DNA of 64,000 bases, taken from contig JAFEAL010000011.1 in NCBI GenBank assembly GCA_018266435.1, positions 28,404-92,403 on the forward strand, given 5' to 3'. A model generated the notes under the pieces. That model ran no database searches and was not told where the DNA came from. It saw only the letters and a program-made list of their open reading frames with translations. This document shows positions 9,493 through 16,881 of this stretch, piece by piece. A program made the position numbers and the translations under genes. Position 1 is the first letter of the stretch; each line of letters begins with the position of its first letter. Source of the DNA: Bacteroidota bacterium. GTDB lineage: Bacteria; Bacteroidota; Bacteroidia; Cytophagales; Cyclobacteriaceae.

Positions 9493-10863
9493 ATGGATAT
9501 TTTTTTAAAACCGGATACCTGGCTTGCCCTTCTCACACTTTGTTTTTTAGAAATTGTACTCGGCATTGACAACATCATATTCATTTCTATTGTCTCCAAT
9601 AAGTTGCCAGAAGAGCAACGGCAAAAAGCCCGCAACACCGGGTTGTTTCTGGCTATGTTTGTGCGTATCGCATTCTTACTGGGTATTACCTGGATTATTG
9701 GCTTTAAGCAACCGCTCTTTGCCATAGATGATATTCTGCCCAACAGCCTGATTAATTTGTTGGGGCTTCCTGGTAACCATTTATTCAGTGGTCGCGATCT
9801 TATCCTTGGCTTTGGCGGATTATTTCTTATTGCTAAAAGCACGATGGAAATCAACCACGAGATGGAAGGCGATGGCGAGGGCAAAGAAGGGAAGAAGTCA
9901 TCGGTACCTACCTTAACGGGAACCATTGTGCAAATTATTTTACTTGACATTATCTTCTCATTTGATTCCATACTCACGGCAGTAGGTATAGTTGATCGAG
10001 ACAAAGTGATCATTATGATCATGGCAGTAATTGTCTCCATTGGAGTGATGATGTTTTTCTCAGGCGGCATCAGCCGGTTTATTCAGCGGCATCCTTCCAT
10101 GGAAGTGCTGGCGCTCGGCTTTCTTATCCTCATTGGGTTTATGCTTTTTTTGGAATCGCTGCACATCGTGGTGCCCAAGGGATATATTTATTTTGCCGTG
10201 GCATTTTCTTTACTGATCGAGTTTTTCAATATCCGGGTAATTTCTAAACGAAAAAAAGAACCGGTGAAACTGCGCAAGCCATTTACCGAATCAGAGGCTT
10301 TCGAGGCTTTGGAGTTAAAGCAGGAAAATGTACAATTCTCTGATGATCCTCAATACCCGATCGGCAAGTTTGTGCCGAAAGAAAACTACTCGCGCGAAGA
10401 ATTGGATCAACTGATCGAAAAAATTGATTTACTGCCGTATCAGGTTGAAGCTGCCGTAGAAGGCTTTGATGATGCCCAGTTGGACACGCCTTACCGTGAG
10501 GGAGGCTGGACGGTGCGGCAATTGATTCATCATTTGTCGGATAGTCATCTCAATGCTTACGTGCGCGTAAAGTGGGCGCTGACCGAAGAAACACCTACCA
10601 TTAAAGCCTACAACCAAAAAAGCTGGGCCGAAACACCTGATACCCGGCTAGGCGTAGAGTACCCGTTGGGTATGCTTAAGTCGTTGCATAAAAAATGGGT
10701 GAGCCTGCTGAAACAATTATTGCCCGACCAGTTGAAAAAAGAATATATCCATCCCGACACAGGCAAACATACCCGCCTTGACCAAATGACCGCCAACTAT
10801 GCGTGGCATGGCGAACATCATTTGGCGCACATTAAAGTATTGAAGAAGAAGAAGGGCTGGTGA
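9493..10863 (+). CDS. TerC-family membrane protein fused to a DinB/YfiT-like metal-binding domain
   Basis: 456 residues from the ATG at 9493 (an upstream TTG at 9484 is less likely). Residues 1-250 are a TerC-family integral membrane domain with about seven hydrophobic segments, including LGIDNIIFIS (Asp26) and IIFSFDSILTAVG (Asp158), the acidic membrane motifs of the family, whose members are implicated in tellurite resistance and Mn2+ export. After a charged linker, residues 285-456 look like a complete YfiT/DinB four-helix protein, starting YPIGKF, with His346/His347 in LIHHLSDSH and a C-terminal WHGEHHLAHI (His439, His443) that would form the metal triad. The reading frame between them is open with no ATG/GTG/TTG at the junction. 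The fusion suggests a metal-linked or thiol-transfer activity on the cytoplasmic face; that is inference. Confidence 0.88.
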   Translation: MDIFLKPDTWLALLTLCFLEIVLGIDNIIFISIVSNKLPEEQRQKARNTGLFLAMFVRIAFLLGITWIIGFKQPLFAIDDILPNSLINLLGLPGNHLFSGRDLILGFGGLFLIAKSTMEINHEMEGDGEGKEGKKSSVPTLTGTIVQIILLDIIFSFDSILTAVGIVDRDKVIIMIMAVIVSIGVMMFFSGGISRFIQRHPSMEVLALGFLILIGFMLFLESLHIVVPKGYIYFAVAFSLLIEFFNIRVISKRKKEPVKLRKPFTESEAFEALELKQENVQFSDDPQYPIGKFVPKENYSREELDQLIEKIDLLPYQVEAAVEGFDDAQLDTPYREGGWTVRQLIHHLSDSHLNAYVRVKWALTEETPTIKAYNQKSWAETPDTRLGVEYPLGMLKSLHKKWVSLLKQLLPDQLKKEYIHPDTGKHTRLDQMTANYAWHGEHHLAHIKVLKKKKGW

Positions 10864-11054
10864 GGTAAAACCCATTATTGCAGCAATGAAGGGAGCGTGA
10901 TTATGCGAGTACCTCACGATTGAGGTATTCTTCACCGACTACTTCTCAGTCTTATACAGATCAACTAAATAAGTTTAGGCACATGAATCAAAGATAAGCC
11001 GTATCTAATTGCAGTATATGTAGCACTGAAAATGAAAAACCTATCTTTGAAGCC

Positions 11055-11984
11055 GTGTACATCCGTCCATTTTTTTTGTTCAATGCACATCTCGAAACGA
11101 TTTATCCCGCCTTGTTTCGCAGGGTAAATGCGCCTGTTTATCAGCGCGAACGGATAACGACTAAAGACCGTGATTTTCTTGATCTCGATTGGCTGAAAAG
11201 AGGTGTAGAAGATGTAGTAATCATTTCGCATGGGCTCGAAGGCAACTCGCACCGGGCTTATGTTACCGGCATGGCCAATGCATTTTTTAAACAAGGAATG
11301 GATGTGCTCGCCTGGAATTACCGTGGCTGCAGCGGGGAGATGAACTACTCCCTCCGGTTTTACCACAGTGGAGCTACCGATGATTTGCAGGAAGTGATTG
11401 GCCACTGCCTTCGGTTACACTACAAAAAAATATATTTGGTGGGATTTAGTTTGGGGGGTAACCTGACATTAAAATACTTAGGAGAACGAGAACCACCGCA
11501 AGAAATAAACAGATCGGTTGTTTTTTCTGTGCCTTTGGATTTATACACCAGCAGCATTAAACTGGCTAAGCCATCTAACTGGATTTACTCCCAACGCTTT
11601 TTGAAAAGCTTGAAAAAGAAAGTAATAGACAAAGCAAAATTAATGAAGGGCTTGGATGCGCAGGGTATTCATTTTATTAAAACATTGAAAGAGTTTGATG
11701 ACCGTTACACAGCACCTTTGCACGGCTTTAAAAATGCGATGGAGTATTACGAGCAATGCAGCGCCATCCGTCAGATCAAAAATATTTCCATACCTACGTT
11801 AATAATCAATGCAAAGAACGATCCATTTCTGAGCAAAGAATGTTTCCCTGAAAAAAAAATTAATTCAACCATTAGGTTTGAATACCCCGACCAAGGCGGG
11901 CATGTAGGTTTCTCATCATTCAATAGAAATGGCTTATATTGGAGCGAAGAACAAGCACTAAATTTTATTTTGAATCAGGAATGA
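11055..11984 (+). CDS. YheT-like alpha/beta hydrolase
   Basis: 309 residues from a GTG start; no ATG fits, and the N-terminal NAHLETIYPALFRR is where YheT/YbfF-type hydrolases normally begin. The nucleophile elbow is GFSLGG (Ser132). HGLEG near residue 59 is the oxyanion-hole region, and Asp256 (NDPFL) and His283 (GGHVGF) complete a Ser-Asp-His triad. The family is cytosolic with poorly defined ester or lipid substrates. The stop overlaps the start of the following SRAP-like gene by four bases (ATGA), so translation is probably coupled. Hydrolase fold and triad are clear; substrate is unknown. Confidence 0.85.
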   Translation: MYIRPFFLFNAHLETIYPALFRRVNAPVYQRERITTKDRDFLDLDWLKRGVEDVVIISHGLEGNSHRAYVTGMANAFFKQGMDVLAWNYRGCSGEMNYSLRFYHSGATDDLQEVIGHCLRLHYKKIYLVGFSLGGNLTLKYLGEREPPQEINRSVVFSVPLDLYTSSIKLAKPSNWIYSQRFLKSLKKKVIDKAKLMKGLDAQGIHFIKTLKEFDDRYTAPLHGFKNAMEYYEQCSAIRQIKNISIPTLIINAKNDPFLSKECFPEKKINSTIRFEYPDQGGHVGFSSFNRNGLYWSEEQALNFILNQE

Positions 11985-12679
11985 TTGAACGTTTTTCTAT
12001 CGCTGCTCCGGCTGCGCAATTGGCTTCGCGCTTTGAGGTTGAAGAACCACAATCATTTCATGCGCGCTACAATGCAGCTCCCTCACAATTGCTTCCGGTT
12101 ATTACTTCCAGTGGCTCCGGTGGCTTTTCTTTTTTTTACTGGGGGCAGCCGCCAGGATTGAGCAAAAATAAAACCCTGGCTGAAAAAATCATTAATGTTC
12201 GGGCAGAACTGATTGCAGAGAAGCCGGTACTCCTACGAAATTTAAAACTAAACAGATGTCTTGTTCCATCAGACGGGTTTTATTCGTGGAAGAAGGTGGG
12301 GAAAAAAACGCTGATCCCGTGGCGGTTTTCACTCGAAAGCAACGAAATATTCTCGATGCCTGCTTTTTGGGAAGAATATGAAGACACTGACGGGAATACG
12401 ATTCATACGTTTGCCATTCTCACAACAATAGCCACGCAGCCGGTAGCTGCAGTAACTGATAGGATGCCGGTTATTTTTGAAAGGAAAGAAGAAAAAATTT
12501 GGCTGTCTCAAAATTCTACAGAAGATGAGTTGAAGAGTTTGCTGCAAATCTCTCGCTCCATTACTTTAAACGGATACCCGGTATCGCCCCAACTTAATAA
12601 CCTCGCTATCGACCGTCCATCGTTGATCCTGCCAACTCCTGCGGCTGATCAATTTGGAAACCTTACCTTATTTGAGTGA
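11981..12679 (+). CDS. SRAP (YedK/HMCES)-fold protein lacking the catalytic residues
   Basis: 232 residues. The start is taken at 11981 because the resulting MIERFSIAAPA aligns with the MCGRFSL start of SRAP proteins and overlaps the upstream stop by four bases. SRAP enzymes crosslink abasic sites in single-stranded DNA through Cys2, using an Asn, a Glu (GFYEW) and a His (HDRMP). Here position 2 is Ile, the GFYEW glutamate is Ser102 (GFYSW) and the histidine is Thr159 (VTDRMP). The DNA-binding NVRAE segment (Asn72, Arg74) and overall fold motifs remain. It is therefore probably a DNA-binding but non-crosslinking paralogue. A canonical SRAP gene with Cys2, Glu179 and His239 lies at 60927-62003 in this same window. 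Confidence 0.82.
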   Translation: MIERFSIAAPAAQLASRFEVEEPQSFHARYNAAPSQLLPVITSSGSGGFSFFYWGQPPGLSKNKTLAEKIINVRAELIAEKPVLLRNLKLNRCLVPSDGFYSWKKVGKKTLIPWRFSLESNEIFSMPAFWEEYEDTDGNTIHTFAILTTIATQPVAAVTDRMPVIFERKEEKIWLSQNSTEDELKSLLQISRSITLNGYPVSPQLNNLAIDRPSLILPTPAADQFGNLTLFE

Positions 12680-12736
12680 TTGGGTAAGACAGAGGGAATG
12701 AATCAATTCTCCGTAAATTTGAATAGCTACACAGCC

Positions 12737-14539
12737 ATGAAAAGTCTTTATATTTTGATAACCTGCTTGATCATTTCGCCCCAGATCATGGCTCAGCTAT
12801 ACACTAAAAAAAATTATTATGACCAAGAGAAAAAAAATATCAAAGAAATATACCAGGTGAAAGATACCGTACTGAATATATTACAAGGCAAGTATATTTC
12901 GTATTACCTAAGCGGAAGCATAGAATCAAGAGGGCAATTTTCGAATAATGAAACAACCGGTGTTTGGGAGTTTTATTACGAAACGGGAAACTTGCGCATG
13001 CGCGGCATACTCAGGCAAAACTCGAATTATGGCTTGTGGGAATACTTTTATGAAAACGGTCAAAAAAGTATGGAAGGAACAATCAACGACCGGAAGCGCG
13101 AAGGACTGTGGAAGATTTATTATGAAAGCGGAGAATTAAAAGAATTAGGCGATTATCAAAACGATAAACGGTCAGGAGCATGGACTACTTATTTTGAAGA
13201 TGGTACCAAGCGTGGTGAAATTGAATACAGTGATGATCATGGCCGCTATACCGAGTATTACCACTCCGGAAGAAAAATGGCCGAAGGACCTAAGGCAGGC
13301 GCATGGAATGCCGGCCGGTGGATTACTTATGCAGAAGACGGTTCAGTGGAGAGCGAGGGGGATTATACCGCAGGCAAAAAAAGCGGAGAATGGAAATACT
13401 TTTACTCATCAGGCAAAGTATCTTCTCAGGGCAAATTTGTAAACAATGAACCTTCAGGCGAATGGGTTTATTTTTTTGAAGATGGAAAGGTTAGTTCAAA
13501 AGGTAATTTTGTAGAAGGCAAGCGAAATGGATACTGGAGTTCCAGGTACCGCGATGGATCGATGAAAAGTGAAATTACCTACAACAATGGTTCGGGTGAT
13601 TATCGAGAATATTTTACAAGCGGAAAACTGAAAGTGAAGGGGCAGATCATAAACGGAAATAATCAGGGAAAATGGCAATACTTTTATGAAGACGGAAAAC
13701 TGGAAGGAGAGTGTGATTTTGACAATGGCAAAGGTACATACCTGGGATACTACCCCAGTGGTAATCTCCAAACAAAAGGAAGGATAGAGGATAACTTACG
13801 GGTGGGCACGTGGGAATTGTACGAGCAAAATGGAAAACTATCGGGATACTACAAGCCATTTTATGAAGACAATGAGCTGGTTAATTCACTCAACTCATTG
13901 GCGCATCGTTTAAAAGCACCGGAAACAGTCAAAAAGACCTCGCATCATAAACGGTTTGATTATTTCTCCCCGCGATACCCCGAATACCATAGCGTAATTT
14001 TGCAAGGCAACCCGGTATTCACTTTTGTCGGAAGCCTTCCATTGGGTATTGAATTTTATAACGAAGCCAGACTGGGTCATGAGTTTAGCTTTGAAGCTTT
14101 GCGTGATCCATTTTTTGTCAACGATTCAAAAATTTCAGTGGGAAAACTATTTAACCGGGGGTATGCTATTGCCCTTAAACAAAAGTTTTACAACCCCATC
14201 AAGTTGGGCATGTGGTATTTCGCTCATGAAATTCGGTTTACCAATATTATTCACAATTGTAATATTGTGCCAATTCAGCCATCGGCTTTTCAAATTACCG
14301 TCAGCGCACCAGAGCAACGAGTTGAGTACGGATTGATGCTTGGTATGAGACTGATGGAAAAACTCAATCGAAACGGGTTCACCATCGATTCATTTATAGG
14401 GTACAGTTTGGGGTACAGAAATGTGTCGATTGACCCACAGTTTAAGTCAGAGTTCAGTTCAGTAAACACTAATGCTTTTTCTCAAACATTTAGATTTGGG
14501 CTTAATTTTGGGTATTCATTTTCTTTTGAAGGAAGATAA
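12737..14539 (+). CDS. Exported MORN/YwqK-type repeat protein with C-terminal beta-barrel-like domain
   Basis: 600 residues from the ATG at 12737, chosen because it gives a signal peptide (MKSLYILITCLIISP...MAQ). From about residue 45 to 390 there are a dozen or more MORN-like repeats of about 23 residues of the form G.W.YYYENGKL...G, as in YwqK-family proteins. From about residue 415 the sequence changes to amphipathic beta strands with aromatic residues, ending RFGLNFGYSFSFEGR, which resembles an outer-membrane barrel C-terminus. Known YwqK proteins are repeat-only, so the barrel half is notable. A surface or periplasmic scaffold role is inferred. Confidence 0.78.
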   Translation: MKSLYILITCLIISPQIMAQLYTKKNYYDQEKKNIKEIYQVKDTVLNILQGKYISYYLSGSIESRGQFSNNETTGVWEFYYETGNLRMRGILRQNSNYGLWEYFYENGQKSMEGTINDRKREGLWKIYYESGELKELGDYQNDKRSGAWTTYFEDGTKRGEIEYSDDHGRYTEYYHSGRKMAEGPKAGAWNAGRWITYAEDGSVESEGDYTAGKKSGEWKYFYSSGKVSSQGKFVNNEPSGEWVYFFEDGKVSSKGNFVEGKRNGYWSSRYRDGSMKSEITYNNGSGDYREYFTSGKLKVKGQIINGNNQGKWQYFYEDGKLEGECDFDNGKGTYLGYYPSGNLQTKGRIEDNLRVGTWELYEQNGKLSGYYKPFYEDNELVNSLNSLAHRLKAPETVKKTSHHKRFDYFSPRYPEYHSVILQGNPVFTFVGSLPLGIEFYNEARLGHEFSFEALRDPFFVNDSKISVGKLFNRGYAIALKQKFYNPIKLGMWYFAHEIRFTNIIHNCNIVPIQPSAFQITVSAPEQRVEYGLMLGMRLMEKLNRNGFTIDSFIGYSLGYRNVSIDPQFKSEFSSVNTNAFSQTFRFGLNFGYSFSFEGR

Positions 14540-14671
14540 ACTATTTTTCAATTGAAGTATTTTAAATCACTGTAATACAAATAATTATAAATCTTATCAT
14601 TAAGTAGTTTTTAACACTTGTCAATTAATGGCAAGGCAAATAATTTGCAGCCACACATCATCCACTTACCT

Positions 14672-15148
14672 ATGAAACAACCCGATGCAATTAACCTGGT
14701 AGCTGATTTTCATCGCACATTTAAGCATCCAATAGTAAATGACCCAGCCATACCATCCGAAGAGCGGTGCAATCTTCGCATCGCTTTACTTTCAGAAGAA
14801 TTAAAGGAATTAGAGCAAGCAGTAGCAGAAAAAGACATAGTAGAGGTAGCCGATGCCCTGTGTGACATCCAATATGTACTCTCCGGTGCCATACTTGAGT
14901 TTGGACTTGCCGGTAAATTCAGCGAGTTATTCGAAGAAGTTCAACGCTCTAACATGAGCAAAGCCTGCCGTTCAGAACAGGAAGCGAAGGAGACTGTCGC
15001 CTTGTATTTGGCCAAAGATGGCACGGAGTGCTACTATCGTGAAATTGGCGGCCGATGGTTGGTGTATCGGAAGTCGGATAACAAGACAATAAAGTCTATA
15101 AACTACTCGCCAGCCAACCTTGAAAAAATAATCGAGAATCATACGTAA
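14672..15148 (+). CDS. MazG/all-alpha NTP pyrophosphohydrolase-like protein
   Basis: 158 residues from the ATG at 14672; a longer TTG-initiated form from 14618 has no support. The central segment SEELKELEQAV...EVADALCDIQYV carries the EExxE and ExxD metal-binding pattern of all-alpha NTP pyrophosphatases (MazG/PRA-PH/dUTPase superfamily), which hydrolyse NTPs to NMP and PPi with Mg2+. A C-terminal extension of about 55 residues (YYREIGGRWLVYRKSDNKTIK) reads like a small beta domain. It stands alone, with a convergent pair of small genes directly downstream. The substrate cannot be told from sequence; house-cleaning of damaged nucleotides is a guess. Confidence 0.8.
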   Translation: MKQPDAINLVADFHRTFKHPIVNDPAIPSEERCNLRIALLSEELKELEQAVAEKDIVEVADALCDIQYVLSGAILEFGLAGKFSELFEEVQRSNMSKACRSEQEAKETVALYLAKDGTECYYREIGGRWLVYRKSDNKTIKSINYSPANLEKIIENHT

Positions 15149-15366
15149 AATTCAAATTGAAAAACCATCTCCTGCCCGCGTATTTGTAGTGGATTCAGGG
15201 CAATAATGCTGCTGTCATTGTATGCCCGTATAAAGTCACTTCGGCTAATCCTTAATTTACTCACCCCGGGCTTTACGCGGTGATATTGCATTCGCCCCGA
15301 TTTATTGGCCGTAGCGCTGTACAGAAAATCGTACTTAATTGGAATGGGGGAGGGGATATACTTCAT
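15139..15366 (-). CDS. Small hypothetical protein, second gene of a two-gene operon
   Basis: 75 residues, not recognised. The composition is balanced and basic, with a beta-rich look (IKYDFLYSATANKSGRMQYHR), no signal peptide and no membrane segment. Its ATG overlaps the stop of the upstream 82-residue gene by four bases (ATGA), strong evidence that both are translated. Its 3' end overlaps the 3' end of the convergent MazG-like gene by ten bases. The pair lies behind a perfect 28-bp palindrome that is probably an operator. A small regulator or toxin-antitoxin-like pair is possible but nothing in the sequence proves it. Confidence 0.5.
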   Translation of the reverse strand: MKYIPSPIPIKYDFLYSATANKSGRMQYHRVKPGVSKLRISRSDFIRAYNDSSIIALNPLQIRGQEMVFQFEFYV

Positions 15367-15611
15367 GAATAGTGGTCAACAAAATGCTTGTACACCATCT
15401 TCGTATGCGCTTGGTTGTATTGAGCGAGAAGCCAGTAGGCATGCGAAGGCACGTAATTAAAACGCATTTCGTACTCATTAATTTTTGCGCATAACTCCCT
15501 GACATAGAACAATATCTGATCTATGTTTCGACAATTACTTGGTTGCTCAAAATTCTGGCTGGTAAATTTTTGCAATTCAACCTCAATTTTTTTCTTTTCA
15601 AAAGTGCTCAT
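15363..15611 (-). CDS. Small hypothetical protein, first gene of a two-gene operon
   Basis: 82 residues, not recognised. It is predicted largely alpha-helical, with the aromatic-rich helix YVRELCAKINEYEMRFNY followed by VPSHAYWLLAQYNQ. The start ATG at 15609-15611 touches the edge of a perfect 28-bp palindrome, so transcription or translation start is likely controlled there, possibly by one of the two products. The four-base overlap with the downstream 75-residue gene indicates translational coupling. Function unknown. Confidence 0.55.
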   Translation of the reverse strand: MSTFEKKKIEVELQKFTSQNFEQPSNCRNIDQILFYVRELCAKINEYEMRFNYVPSHAYWLLAQYNQAHTKMVYKHFVDHYS

Positions 15612-15638
15612 ATCATTGTGTATTAATACACAATGATA
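15611..15638. promoter_or_regulatory. Perfect 28-bp palindrome at the start of a small-gene operon
   Basis: TATCATTGTGTATT (15611-15624) is followed immediately by its exact reverse complement (15625-15638). The palindrome abuts the ATG of the 82-residue minus-strand gene and covers the place where its ribosome or promoter -7 region would sit. Such an uninterrupted site suits a dimeric or tetrameric repressor and suggests autoregulation; as RNA it could also form a hairpin masking the start codon. The following 15639-15937 is AT-rich and shows no supported gene. Confidence 0.6.
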
Positions 15639-15937
15639 ATAAGTTTATTTATAAATTTCAAAATAATTTTGTGAAATATTACATATTTATTTATAAAACA
15701 TTGCTTATAGCGAATTTTAAGTGGTTTTCCAGGTATCCTGCCGGTTGATTTTCTTTTGTGTTTCCAATTTTATTGTAGCTGAAGTTTTTGAATTACATAA
15801 CCGGGCTGGCAATTTTTTGGTATTAAATTATCTGATGAGTTCATTTCCTGGAAAAAGAAAAAAACAGAATAAATTGATTTCGTCAGGACTACAAGTGACA
15901 GGCTATTATAATTATCTTAGCCAAAAAATTAAACACT

Positions 15938-16840
15938 ATGGAGCAAAAGGCTGTGCCTATCCCTTTTTTAATTGCATGGAATGAATATATGATTATCGGT
16001 ACCATAGCAGCGGTAACTATGGCTATACTCATCTATCTGTTTTATAAGATGCGTGTCTCTACCATTAAAGAGCCAAAAGAAATCTATGATTACATTAATA
16101 AAAATGAAATAAGGTGGTTTAAATGGGTATATGTATTCTTCGGTTTAGCGATTGCTTTTGCCGTGAACTTATATGGAATGGATAAGTTTACTACTCTGGG
16201 GATATGGTTTTTAGTACGAATATTTTTTTCCATCGCGGCTGCCACATTGGTTGCCTATGTTGCGGCTTTGATTTTGGAGTATTACTACCCTACCAAATTA
16301 AGTTTTAAACTTAGAAAACTGCGTTATACCCCTCGCATCAATCCTAAAAACGGAAAGAAAATGAGGCTGCTCAGTGAAGACGAAGAAGATGTACACTTAA
16401 ACGAAGGAATGCAGGCCGAGGAAAACATCTTCTCCATTGACTACGATGTTTGGGTCGATGAATCCACCAATGATGTGAAAATTGAAAAATACGATGGGCA
16501 CCTGGTGGCCCTTCAATGCAATAACTGTGGTTTTTATACGATGAAGGTCTGGAAAGAAGAGATTATCGAAAAAAATGAAGACGGATCGCCCAAAGAACTA
16601 TTAAAACATTATCAATGCTCTTATTGCAAAAATGTGCGGGCTACTCAATTTAATATCTCGCGCAAAGAAGAAGACGACTACCGGTTGCAAAAACCTAAAC
16701 TCCAGCGCAACACCCGTAATATTGAAATGGTAAAAGTGGATTTGGTCTCAACCTTGGGGGCCAAAAGATCGTTTGAATTCAAGTCGATTGAAGAACTCGA
16801 AAAGTTTCTTAAAGAGTTTGATTTCGATAAAGTAGCGTAG
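15938..16840 (+). CDS. Membrane protein with a cytoplasmic zinc-ribbon-like domain
   Basis: 300 residues, family not recognised. Three hydrophobic segments lie at about residues 20-38, 63-82 and 86-111. The remainder is soluble and acidic/basic mixed. Two Cys pairs, CNNC (about 188-191) and CSYC (about 226-229), are spaced as in a zinc ribbon. The C-terminal KSIEELEKFLKEFDFDKV is a short charged helix. No signal peptide precedes the first membrane segment. The next gene, Prc protease, follows 41 bases later on the same strand, so co-transcription is possible. A regulatory or adaptor role at the membrane is plausible but unproven. Confidence 0.7.
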   Translation: MEQKAVPIPFLIAWNEYMIIGTIAAVTMAILIYLFYKMRVSTIKEPKEIYDYINKNEIRWFKWVYVFFGLAIAFAVNLYGMDKFTTLGIWFLVRIFFSIAAATLVAYVAALILEYYYPTKLSFKLRKLRYTPRINPKNGKKMRLLSEDEEDVHLNEGMQAEENIFSIDYDVWVDESTNDVKIEKYDGHLVALQCNNCGFYTMKVWKEEIIEKNEDGSPKELLKHYQCSYCKNVRATQFNISRKEEDDYRLQKPKLQRNTRNIEMVKVDLVSTLGAKRSFEFKSIEELEKFLKEFDFDKVA

Positions 16841-16881
16841 GCTACCTGATTTACGTTTATCTCAATAACCTTTTGAAAGCT

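Noticed and set aside
15721..15984. 87-codon plus-strand frame
   Set aside because: GTG start, overlaps the start of the membrane zinc-ribbon gene, and its product shows no family pattern.
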